Below, piece after piece: positions 1-6,425 of a DNA stretch of 6,833 nt (its first letter is position 1; each line of letters starts with the position of its first letter). The position numbers and the translations under genes are program-made. The DNA is from Akkermansia muciniphila. GTDB lineage: Bacteria; Verrucomicrobiota; Verrucomicrobiia; Verrucomicrobiales; V1-33. The DNA lies in assembly GCA_943331195.2 (NCBI GenBank), contig CALQKQ020000200.1, positions 1 through 6,833 of the forward strand. Reading direction: 5' to 3'. The notes beneath the pieces were generated by a model. The model was given only the letters and a program-made list of their open reading frames with translations. It was not told the origin of the DNA and did no database searches.

Positions 1-3000
1 GCAAAGGGCAGCCCCGGCGGCGGCAAGTCATTGATGTTCGCCATCTTGTTGGACGGCTTGTTCATCCCAATGTCAGGCCGGAAGCGCAGCGTCTGCCAAG
101 GCACCCGGTTGGCCACCCCCGTAGGAATCGACCCAAAATCCACCGGCGAGCGCACCAAGAAGTTCGGCGAAATGTTCTGCCCGCCAACGCCCTCGGAATT
201 GGTCTTGGGTGCCGCCAAATAGAGGCTCCGGTAATAGGCATTCCCCATCACCCGACGGCGGTCGCCCTCGTCCGGAAAGTTCATGTACGGCCCATCCGGC
301 GCCGCCGCCACGCCAGTGTCGAAGTCGCCCGTCTCCGTAGGATCCGAGGACCCCCGGTTCGGCACCACCCCGCGGCCATCGCGGCGCCCGTGCGCAAACA
401 TCTGACGGCGCTGCGGATCCTGGCTGATGCTCGCCTGCTTCAAAATCCGGTCGTCCTGTGCCGGGAACTTCAAGGCCCCCAACTGCGTAATCCCCATCAA
501 CTGCTTGTAGGGTGCCCCAAACGGCAGACCCGTCAGCTTCGCCGCACTCGCCTTGTCCCCTCCAGAAAGCGGATAGCGCGGCACCAACTGCGTGTCGATG
601 ATCGACAGCCCAGGGTTATACAAACTGTTGTCCATAGCCCGCGCCATCGGACTGGTGTTCATCTCAAAAAAGGAATGCGCCAGGCGGCCCCCATTCCCCG
701 CCGTCGCATAGCTTTCGTGAGGCACAAACACATCCGCATCAATCCGCGAGGGCGTCGCCGTCAGGCGGTAGTCCCCGTGCGGCAGCACAAAACTGCGCAT
801 GAACACCCGCGGGTCGGGAAAGGCCTGCGTGCCCAACGCATACTTCGTCACCAAACTGCGCAAAGACTCATTCGTAAGCGAAGGCGTCATCGCACTGAAG
901 AAGTTGGCCGGCAGGGCCAAATCCGTCGCCTGCACGATGTCAAACTCCCCCTCGCCATCCATATTCATCACCCGCAACGGGGTCGCCGGATCCGCCCTCA
1001 AGTTCACGTCAACGCTGGCGTCGTTGCCCGTCGCCATCACAATGCAAAACGGCTTGGTCGTCGCAAAGTTACTCCCAGCCCCATTCGCCGAGCTAAAGGC
1101 CACCCGAGGCCCGCCCATCCCGCCCAGCGGCGAAACCCCGTTCCCCGCGCCCGGCCCCTTGGCCATTTGCCGCGACATATTGGCCCCGCGCTGCAAACCT
1201 GCCGAAACCGTCAGCACCTCGTTGTCCGGCCCAATGATCGGCAAGGCCGAGCCATCCGGCGAACTCACCACGTTGCCCGAATTCGGGGCCACCCCACTCA
1301 CCGCAATCCCCGCTTCCGGGAAAGTAGCCGACCACCCGTGCTTCGGATTGAACCCGCTCAAAATAAAGCCTACCTCCACAATGTAACGCGTCCCCGGTGC
1401 CGACGCGTTGGCCCGCGTTTGCGAAGCCGCACTCATCTGCCCGAACAGCGTCCCCCACGGCCCACTGACCGGATCGCTCGCCGCCCCCCCGGCCCGCTTC
1501 GCCGCCACGTTCACCACGATGGCGATTTCCGCCGGACCATACAATTTCCCCGTCCCCTTCGGCGTCCGCGACAGCTGGTTGGTGAACGCCAAACAGTTGA
1601 AGTGCGCCAAATTGGTGTCCGCCCCGGCAACGTTGGCGCAGCCGCACACCCCCGCAGCCTTCCCAAACCCGTCATCATAGCGGTCCGCCCCAGTCAAAAA
1701 CGCCGGCTGCATATTGATCGACCGCGTGTAATCCAACATGTTGAGCAAAATCTGCGTCCGCTCGCTCGCATCAAACAGCGAGGTCGCCCCAAAGGAGTTC
1801 GTCCAAGTCGCCGCCCCCGTGCCATTCAAGCCAGGAGGATATTTCGAAGCCAGGGAAAGCCCCGCAGGGTCTTCCGCGCTAACCGACTGCACCTTGAAGG
1901 GCACCGTCTCTGGATAGCCCGGAATCGGCAACTTGGAGAGCTCCTTGAGATACTTGAACACCTTGGTGTTGCGCACCCGCGAGTCCCCGGAGTTGAACAT
2001 TTCGTTGTGCCGCGAACCCGGATCGCGCCGCTGGAAGAAGTAGGCATTGCCCCCCGCCACGCTGCTGCGCCCCCCAATGGTGCTGTTCAACGCCATGGTC
2101 ACGTCGTAGGGGCTCACCCCCTGCGGCAGCGACCCCGTCGTCCCCACCGCCGGCACTGCTAGCAAATCCATCGGGAACATCGACACCCGCGGAAATCCCT
2201 GGTTGGTCAACTCCGGCGAATGGCTCTTGTGCGTCAGGAAAAACTGCGAGCGCTGTAGCGTCTGGAGAAACTCTAATTTGCCATCCTTATTTTCGCTCAA
2301 CAAGTTGCTCCGCGGCGCATTGAGGCTCTTGTTCGTCGCCCCCGATGCCTTGAAGTACACCTCATCCATGGAGGTAAAGAGCCGGTCGTCATTGGAAGCC
2401 CCCACCGTCGCATCCGTCGGCGTAGCAAACATCCCCCCGCCCGTCCCCACGCTGCCCACCCGCACTTCCTGCGAATCGCCCACAATAAACGGCGCCAAAT
2501 CCCAGACGCGCCGCGCATCCTCCACCTTCAACAAATCCATCCGCCCGCCCGCCGGATTTTGCGTCCCCGCAATCACGCTCTGCAAATCCGGTGGCACCCA
2601 CCGCCGATTCGGATAAAACACCGCCGACAAATCCACCCCCGCAGGGTGCCCCGGATAGCGCTGAAACTCCCCCGCAATCGGCTGATTCTTCGCCAACCAT
2701 TGATCCTCCAAAGAAGTCGTCCGCGGCGTGTCCCATGCCGCCGGCACCGACGCCGTGTTCACATTCACCTTGCACGACTCGTCGTCCGCCCACCACGCCA
2801 TCCGCCCCACCATCGGGTTGTCCCGGCTCACCGTGCCGCTGTTCGAGCCATTTAAACTTTGAAACTCCTTGTTGTCGTCCAAATATCCCAACGTCCCATC
2901 CTGCAACAAATAAATCCACCGCACCGGCATCGCCAACTGCTCCTGCGAAGGATCCACCCCCTTCATCCGCACCGTCCCAGACCGCGCACTGTAGGTGAAT

Positions 3001-3638
3001 CCCTCGGTGTTCCGCGCCGCATCCAGCGCCCCATCCCGACCGTTGTACGCCCGGGGATCCGCAATCGGATAGGTAAACCCTTTCGTGTCTCCCGCCCCCG
3101 TAACCCGCGCCCGATCCCCCGTCGCCGCCGTATACACCGGGCGATTCAAGTCGGCAAATTCATCCGGCCGCTCCGCCCAGTCCGGCGCATTGTCCTCATT
3201 GATCTGCTCAATCAATTTCCCCGTCTCAAACGGCCGCATGTCCCCAATCTGCGGAACACTAGAACTGTACAACTTAAACAGCCGATTGTTGGAAAAGTCC
3301 GTCGGATTCCCACTAAACGTGCGGATCGCCCCCGGCTGCGACGTCCACGTCACAATGTCCCGCGGACTCGACGCATTGCTCGGCGTCAAACGCGACGCCT
3401 CGCGAAACTGCGCAATCACCAAGTTGATGATCGTGTCCTTCAACGTCGTCACCCGCTGGATTTCCACCGATCCCTTCGCCGTCACTTTGGCCGAGGTCGC
3501 CATGTTGAAAAAACTCACCACCAACACCGTCATCAAGGTGATGATCGCCAACACCGTCAAAATGGCGACGCCCTGCTTTTGCTTGTGCCGCGAAACCACT
3601 AGGCGGGCCCGGAGGCGGTGGAGAAGACTGCGTTTCAT
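1..3638 (-). CDS. Verru_Chthon cassette protein A; very large GspK-like protein (C-terminus outside window)
   Basis: An unbroken frame of 1,212 complete codons runs from ATG at 3638-3636 to the left edge with no stop, so the gene is 3'-truncated by the window. The N-terminus has a basic leader of about 22 residues (K2, R3, R8, R10, R12, R17, K19, K21), then G23 and a hydrophobic helix at about 24-44 (GVAILTVLAIITLMTVLVV). This is pilin-like but has Thr, not Glu, at position +5 after Gly. The rest should be exported. Segments I recall as typical of the family are WWADDESCKVNVNTAS (282-297), RYPGHPAGVDLSAVF (327-341), DRLFTSMDEVYF (418-429), FLTHKSHSPEL (467-477) and LLNMLDYTRSIN (631-642). The K-V-N-V-N-T-A motif recalls GspK tip pseudopilins, which also lack Glu5. 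Cysteines seen are 289, 665, 667, 682 and 865. The start is chosen because it gives a short basic leader before the helix. The gene is divergent from B-C-D. Family assignment is strong; molecular function is inferred. Confidence 0.93.
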   Translation of the reverse strand, partial: MKRSLLHRLRARLVVSRHKQKQGVAILTVLAIITLMTVLVVSFFNMATSAKVTAKGSVEIQRVTTLKDTIINLVIAQFREASRLTPSNASSPRDIVTWTSQPGAIRTFSGNPTDFSNNRLFKLYSSSVPQIGDMRPFETGKLIEQINEDNAPDWAERPDEFADLNRPVYTAATGDRARVTGAGDTKGFTYPIADPRAYNGRDGALDAARNTEGFTYSARSGTVRMKGVDPSQEQLAMPVRWIYLLQDGTLGYLDDNKEFQSLNGSNSGTVSRDNPMVGRMAWWADDESCKVNVNTASVPAAWDTPRTTSLEDQWLAKNQPIAGEFQRYPGHPAGVDLSAVFYPNRRWVPPDLQSVIAGTQNPAGGRMDLLKVEDARRVWDLAPFIVGDSQEVRVGSVGTGGGMFATPTDATVGASNDDRLFTSMDEVYFKASGATNKSLNAPRSNLLSENKDGKLEFLQTLQRSQFFLTHKSHSPELTNQGFPRVSMFPMDLLAVPAVGTTGSLPQGVSPYDVTMALNSTIGGRSSVAGGNAYFFQRRDPGSRHNEMFNSGDSRVRNTKVFKYLKELSKLPIPGYPETVPFKVQSVSAEDPAGLSLASKYPPGLNGTGAATWTNSFGATSLFDASERTQILLNMLDYTRSINMQPAFLTGADRYDDGFGKAAGVCGCANVAGADTNLAHFNCLAFTNQLSRTPKGTGKLYGPAEIAIVVNVAAKRAGGAASDPVSGPWGTLFGQMSAASQTRANASAPGTRYIVEVGFILSGFNPKHGWSATFPEAGIAVSGVAPNSGNVVSSPDGSALPIIGPDNEVLTVSAGLQRGANMSRQMAKGPGAGNGVSPLGGMGGPRVAFSSANGAGSNFATTKPFCIVMATGNDASVDVNLRADPATPLRVMNMDGEGEFDIVQATDLALPANFFSAMTPSLTNESLRSLVTKYALGTQAFPDPRVFMRSFVLPHGDYRLTATPSRIDADVFVPHESYATAGNGGRLAHSFFEMNTSPMARAMDNSLYNPGLSIIDTQLVPRYPLSGGDKASAAKLTGLPFGAPYKQLMGITQLGALKFPAQDDRILKQASISQDPQRRQMFAHGRRDGRGVVPNRGSSDPTETGDFDTGVAAAPDGPYMNFPDEGDRRRVMGNAYYRSLYLAAPKTNSEGVGGQNISPNFLVRSPVDFGSIPTGVANRVPWQTLRFRPDIGMNKPSNKMANINDLPPPGLPF

Positions 3639-3672
3639 AGCTGTTGAAGGGGGATGAAGGAAGAGGTGGTTG

Positions 3673-3713
3673 GCAGGCACGCCCGCAGGCAAAAACGAGG
3701 CCGATCGAGGCCG
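3673..3713. repeat. Two pairs of short direct repeats upstream of gene A
   Basis: GCAGGCA occurs at 3673-3679 and 3685-3691 (period 12), and CGAGGCCG occurs at 3696-3703 and 3706-3713 (period 10). They lie 35-75 bp upstream of the A start codon, in the expected leader or promoter-proximal region. Periods near one helical turn would suit a protein-binding site, but copies this short can arise by chance in GC-rich DNA. Confidence 0.35.
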
Positions 3714-3734
3714 CTCCGCAGGTTTTTGGTCCCG

Positions 3735-3761
3735 ATTACAGGATTTACATTGACCATACAA
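3735..3761 (-). promoter_or_regulatory. Weak candidate sigma70-type promoter for gene A
   Basis: On the minus strand, TGTAAT (3740-3735) matches the -10 consensus at five of six bases. TTGTAT (3761-3756) could be a poor -35 element, with a short 15-bp spacer. If used, transcription would begin about 90 bp before the A start codon. Nothing else supports it. Confidence 0.2.
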
Positions 3762-3780
3762 GAGTTTTCCCAGCAGAGTC

Positions 3781-3818
3781 CCAAGGCTTCCCTGGACTTG
3801 ACCCCAGGGATTTCTTGG
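3781..3818. repeat. Imperfect inverted repeat (hairpin) in the divergent intergenic region
   Basis: The arms CCAAG (3781-3785) and CTTGG (3814-3818) enclose a perfect 7-bp inner stem, TCCCTGG (3789-3795) and CCAGGGA (3804-3810), around an 8-base loop. A short internal mismatch separates the outer and inner stems. No T-run follows on either strand, so it does not look like an intrinsic terminator. It could be an operator, a leader structure in an RNA starting upstream, or a spacer between the two divergent promoters. Confidence 0.55.
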
Positions 3819-3846
3819 CGGACCAAGCATCTCGACACGTTTTTTC

Positions 3847-3875
3847 TTGAATACAGCTTTTGTATCTCATATGTA
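3847..3875 (+). promoter_or_regulatory. Weak candidate promoter for the B-C-D operon
   Basis: TTGAAT (3847-3852) and TATGTA (3870-3875) are spaced by 17 bp in the AT-rich stretch just upstream of B. Each matches the sigma70 consensus only partly (four and three of six bases). Transcription would begin about 18 bp before the B start. The candidate overlaps the inverted repeat at 3858-3884, which would then sit across the spacer and -10 element like a repressor operator. Confidence 0.3.
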
Positions 3876-3884
3876 AATACAAAA
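3858..3884. repeat. Perfect 8-bp inverted repeat just upstream of gene B (operator-like)
   Basis: TTTTGTAT (3858-3865) and ATACAAAA (3877-3884) are exact reverse complements separated by 11 bases, which include the palindrome CATATG (3868-3873). The element ends 15 bp before the B start codon. The arm centres are 19 bp apart, roughly two helical turns, which suits a dimeric DNA-binding protein. Alternatively it is a weak AT-rich RNA hairpin in the B leader. Confidence 0.55.
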
Positions 3885-3899
3885 ATCAAATTCTTCCCC

Positions 3900-4394
3900 A
3901 TGAAATTCCTCAAAACCCGTTTCTCCCGCTCCGGATTCACCTTGGCGGAGGTCATGATCGCCATGGGAATCGTGGCCTCGGTGATGGTGGCCCTCCTGGG
4001 AATGATGCCCCTCGGCGTCCGCGCCGTGCGCGAAGCCACTAATTTAACCATCTGCGGCCGCATTTCCCAAGAGGTCATCAGCAATATCCAGCAATCCAGC
4101 TGGGCCGACGTCATGAAAAACTACGACCGCAAGACCTTCACCTTCGACAATGAAGGCTTCTCCATCAAAAACGGCAACACCTCCAAACCCTCCTTCGAAG
4201 CCCGCGTCACCATCCCCCAAGAAAACGTCAGCATCGGGAAAACCACCTACAACGCCGATACCCTCAAGAAAATCCTCGTCGAGGTCGAATTCACTCCCGA
4301 CGGCATCAAGGTTCCCATCAAGGCCGGAACCAAAATCAACCCCAACATTTTGAGCTACAATTTCTACGTGGCCAACCAAAACAAAGCCGGCTGA
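3900..4394 (+). CDS. Verru_Chthon cassette protein B; prepilin-like (GspI/PilV-type) minor pseudopilin candidate
   Basis: This 164-residue protein starts at ATG 3900, where the sequence becomes a class III prepilin leader: a 12-residue basic leader ending in Gly12, then FTLAEVMIAMGIVASVMVALL from residue 13 with the methylation-site Glu17 at mature position 5. A prepilin peptidase should cut between Gly12 and Phe13 and N-methylate the new end. The hydrophobic helix spans about 13-35. The rest is a small soluble domain with no catalytic motif I recognise, ending near LSYNFYVANQ. Size, start and place before C fit cassette protein B. The frame is open upstream to 3654, but that extension would bury the leader and is rejected. 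It is first of three co-directional genes, 37 bp before C. The match to GspI/PilV rests on helix style and neighbours and is inference. Confidence 0.9.
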   Translation: MKFLKTRFSRSGFTLAEVMIAMGIVASVMVALLGMMPLGVRAVREATNLTICGRISQEVISNIQQSSWADVMKNYDRKTFTFDNEGFSIKNGNTSKPSFEARVTIPQENVSIGKTTYNADTLKKILVEVEFTPDGIKVPIKAGTKINPNILSYNFYVANQNKAG

Positions 4395-4431
4395 GCGGCC
4401 TGCCTCGCCATCCCCCCCGCCCTCCCCTGCC

Positions 4432-5604
4432 ATGAAATCCCTTTCCTCCCCCCGCGCCGCCGCCCGCGCCGCCTTCAGCCTCATCGAACTGATGGTCTCC
4501 GTGGCCGTCCTTTCCCTGATCCTCGTCATCGTCTTCCAAATGCTCGAGCAAATGCAGAAGACCTGGAAGCGCACCCGCCAAACCGTCGCCGAATTCAAAG
4601 ACGCCCGCAGCGGCTTCGAAGAAATGAACCGCCGCATCGGCCAGGCCACCATGAACGCCTACTACGGCTACGACTACAAAGACGCCACCCTCAACGGCAT
4701 CAAAACCCGCTACGGCCGCGAAATCATCCGCCAGTCCGAACTCCACTTCGCCTGCGGCCCCTCCTCCATCCTCTTCCGCGGTGCCACCGCCAAAGCCGTC
4801 GGCAGCCGCCCCGGCCACGCCATCTTCTTCCAAGCCCCCTTCGGCTTCTGCTACGATCGCGCCCGCGACGACAAAAGCCGCCTCCAGTTTGAACAGCTCA
4901 ACAACCTGCTCAACGCCTGGGGCTACTACGTCGAATTCAACACCGACGAAATGGACCGCCCCCGCTTCCTCAACACCCTGCGCAACGCCCCCAAGCCCCG
5001 CCCGCGCTACCGCCTCATGGAGTTCCGCCAACCCACCGAATACCTCCAAGTCTACAAACTCGGCCTCCGCGACCTCGTCTCCCCCCAACAAAAGGAAATC
5101 TACCGCTGGTTCGCCGACGGCCTCTTCAGCGTCAACTCCACCTGGAATACCCAACTGGAACCCTCCAAAGACGAAACCTTCTTCCGCACCGTCCGCCCCA
5201 TCGCCGAAAACATCATCGCCATGGTCATCCAACCCCGCGAGGCCGCCAGCCCCACCAGCGCCAAAAAACCCGAAGACCTCGCCCCAGACTTCAACTACGA
5301 CACCCGCCGCTGGCAGTGGAGCAGCCCCACCAACCCCATCAGCATCCTCACCCGCCACCAACTCCCCCCCATTCTCGACGTCAGCTTCATCGCCATCGAC
5401 GAAGCCTCCTTCGCCACCTTCGCCATCCGCACCGGCATCGAAGACGTCTCCAAAGACCCTAAACTCGTCCCCGACGAACTCTTCATCAAAGGCAGCAAAC
5501 TCGTCGAAGACTTCGACGAAATCGAAAAATTGCTCCGAGCACTCAAACTGGACTACCGCATCTTCAATACCAGCATCCGCCTGCGCGAATCCAAGTGGAC
5601 CTGA
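4432..5604 (+). CDS. Verru_Chthon cassette protein C; prepilin-like (GspJ/PilW-type) minor pseudopilin candidate
   Basis: This 390-residue protein starts MKSLSSPRAAARAA followed by FSLIELMVSVAVLSLILVIV, a prepilin helix at about 15-36 with Glu19 at mature position 5. The residue before the expected cleavage site is Ala14 instead of the usual Gly. A short helical stretch after the membrane segment (EQMQKTWKRTRQTVAEFKDA) leads into FEEMNRRIGQATMNAYY, as in PilW/GspJ-style proteins. Segments I recall as typical of cassette protein C are SELHFACGPSS (from 102), HAIFFQAPFGF (from 129), LNAWGYYVEF (around W163), RLMEFRQPTEYLQVY (from 194), RPIAENIIAMVIQPRE, PPILDVSFIAIDE and a C-terminal RIFNTSIRLRESKWT. 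The gene lies 37 bp after B and 51 bp before D, so the three are probably cotranscribed. Third codon positions are overwhelmingly C. Family assignment is firm; a structural role in a pseudopilus is inferred. Confidence 0.93.
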   Translation: MKSLSSPRAAARAAFSLIELMVSVAVLSLILVIVFQMLEQMQKTWKRTRQTVAEFKDARSGFEEMNRRIGQATMNAYYGYDYKDATLNGIKTRYGREIIRQSELHFACGPSSILFRGATAKAVGSRPGHAIFFQAPFGFCYDRARDDKSRLQFEQLNNLLNAWGYYVEFNTDEMDRPRFLNTLRNAPKPRPRYRLMEFRQPTEYLQVYKLGLRDLVSPQQKEIYRWFADGLFSVNSTWNTQLEPSKDETFFRTVRPIAENIIAMVIQPREAASPTSAKKPEDLAPDFNYDTRRWQWSSPTNPISILTRHQLPPILDVSFIAIDEASFATFAIRTGIEDVSKDPKLVPDELFIKGSKLVEDFDEIEKLLRALKLDYRIFNTSIRLRESKWT

Positions 5605-5619
5605 CAGCTCACCCTGCCG

Positions 5620-5648
5620 TCCCCTCCTCCCCCCCTTTCCCCTCCTTC
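5620..5648 (+). other. Uninterrupted 29-base polypyrimidine tract in the C-D gap
   Basis: Every base from 5620 to 5648 is C or T, ending seven bases before the ATG of D. It replaces the Shine-Dalgarno sequence expected there. Similar but shorter C/T-rich leaders precede the other genes in the window. It may help recruit ribosomes through protein S1, or simply reflect the strong C bias of this strand. Confidence 0.6.
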
Positions 5649-5655
5649 ATTGCCC

Positions 5656-6348
5656 ATGAAAGCAATCCTTTCCCGCCCCGCCCCCCGCGGCTTCACCCTG
5701 ATCGAAATCCTCGTCGTCCTCGCCATCATCTCGGTCATCATGTTCTTTAGCGTCCCCAACATGGGCGAAATCATCCAAGGCTCCAAACTCACCCAAGCCG
5801 GCGACCAACTCAAATTCGACCTCGGCCTCGCCCAACAAACCGCCGTCAAAGACAACCTCACCGTCGAAGTCCGCTTCTACCAATACCGCCAACCCGACGA
5901 AGCCGCCGACGCCGAACGCAAAACCTACACCGCCTACCAGATGTATAGCCTCATCCCGGACAGCACCAAGCCTTCCGACCCCAAGGCCGAACGCATCCTC
6001 GCTCCCCTCGGCAAAATCAAAAAACTCCCCGTCGGCGTCGTCATCCCCTCCAGCGAAGTCTGGAGCACCCTCGTCGCCAACGCCACCATCGCCAACGGCA
6101 CCGAGGAAATCTTCGGCCTCCTCCCCACCGAAAAACGCACCACCGCCACCTACCGCTCCTTCCAAATCAACCCCGACGGCTCCACCAACCTCGACACCAG
6201 CGGCGTCGAACAATGGTTCGTCACCCTCGTCGACTCCACCGACGTCGCCCGCGCCGGCGGCAGCCTCGACTCCCTCGCCCCAGACAACTACATCTGCATC
6301 CAAGTCGACCCCTTCAACGGCGGCACCCGCTGGTTCCAACCCAACTGA
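5656..6348 (+). CDS. Verru_Chthon cassette protein D; prepilin-like (GspH/FimT-type) minor pseudopilin candidate
   Basis: This 230-residue protein starts at ATG 5656; an in-frame TTG six bases upstream is possible but less likely. The prepilin leader is 12 residues with Gly12 before FTLIEILVVLAIISVIMFF (13-31), Glu17 at mature position 5 and Pro34 at mature position 22. Pro22 is the bend residue found in many type IV pilins and GspG/GspH proteins. The following segment (KLTQAGDQLKFDLGLAQQTAV) resembles the second half of the long pilin helix in FimT/GspH. The C-terminus reads FVTLVDSTDVAR and then NYICIQVDPFNGGTRWFQPN, which fits what I recall as the family ending, I-Q-I-D-P-x-x-G with aromatic and Pro residues. 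It is the last gene of the B-C-D unit, followed after 24 bp by a terminator hairpin. Family assignment is firm; the role is inferred. Confidence 0.92.
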   Translation: MKAILSRPAPRGFTLIEILVVLAIISVIMFFSVPNMGEIIQGSKLTQAGDQLKFDLGLAQQTAVKDNLTVEVRFYQYRQPDEAADAERKTYTAYQMYSLIPDSTKPSDPKAERILAPLGKIKKLPVGVVIPSSEVWSTLVANATIANGTEEIFGLLPTEKRTTATYRSFQINPDGSTNLDTSGVEQWFVTLVDSTDVARAGGSLDSLAPDNYICIQVDPFNGGTRWFQPN

Positions 6349-6372
6349 GCCCCGCCCCCACTTCGACCCCTC

Positions 6373-6410
6373 AGCGGCGCACCCCCAGCGGTTGCGCCGC
6401 TTTGCTTTTT
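6373..6410 (+). terminator. Intrinsic terminator after gene D
   Basis: A perfect 9-bp GC-rich stem, AGCGGCGCA (6373-6381) and TGCGCCGCT (6393-6401), closes an 11-base loop and is followed by TTGCTTTTT (6402-6410). It begins 24 bp after the D stop codon. It should end B-C-D transcription, or reduce read-through into the gene starting at 6426. Confidence 0.8.
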
Positions 6411-6425
6411 CCGCTTTCTTGCCCC

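Larger units (their letters stand above)
3639..3899. promoter_or_regulatory. Divergent intergenic region between cassette genes A and B
   Basis: These 261 bp separate the two divergent starts and should hold both promoters. The half next to A is GC-rich with two short direct repeats. The middle holds a strong hairpin (3781-3818). The part next to B (about 3837-3895) is the most AT-rich stretch in the window and holds a perfect inverted repeat (3858-3884). The hexamer ATACAA or its complement TTGTAT occurs at 3756-3761, 3860-3865 and 3877-3882, so a shared regulator is conceivable. One frame is open through much of this region in phase with B, but it lacks gene-like composition. No RNA gene was recognised. 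Confidence 0.7.

Noticed and set aside
31..222. A 63-codon plus-strand frame near the left edge
   Set aside because: It is opposite the C-terminal part of gene A and has no supporting feature.
390..2162. A 590-codon plus-strand open frame
   Set aside because: It lies wholly opposite gene A, and its product is an implausible Arg/His/Pro-rich string with no recognisable domain. It arises because A uses G-ending codons. Gene A in the opposite frame shows family motifs throughout.
2859..3602. A 247-codon Arg/Pro/His-rich plus-strand frame
   Set aside because: It is opposite the N-terminal part of gene A, with the same low-complexity basic composition and no motif.
3654..3899. An 82-codon N-terminal extension of gene B in the same frame
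   Set aside because: It would place the prepilin cleavage site about 94 residues in, unlike any prepilin leader, and would run through the promoter-like AT-rich region. ATG 3900 gives a standard 12-residue leader.
3635..4114. A 159-codon minus-strand frame across the intergenic region and the start of B
   Set aside because: It overlaps the starts of both A and B, has no recognisable domain, and would occupy the region needed for divergent promoters.
4336..5361. A 341-codon minus-strand frame rich in Gly, Ala, Val and Glu
   Set aside because: It is the antisense of gene C (and the end of B). Such Gly/Val/Ala/Glu-rich products are typical complements of C-ending-codon genes.
4781..5659. A 292-codon plus-strand frame rich in Ser, Pro and Thr
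   Set aside because: It is the shifted frame of gene C, and its composition is explained entirely by C-rich third positions. Gene C carries the recognisable prepilin helix and family motifs.
5647..6339. A 230-codon minus-strand Gly/Val/Asp/Glu-rich frame opposite gene D
   Set aside because: Its composition is the expected antisense of D. It has no signal, motif or plausible fold, and D has clear pilin features.
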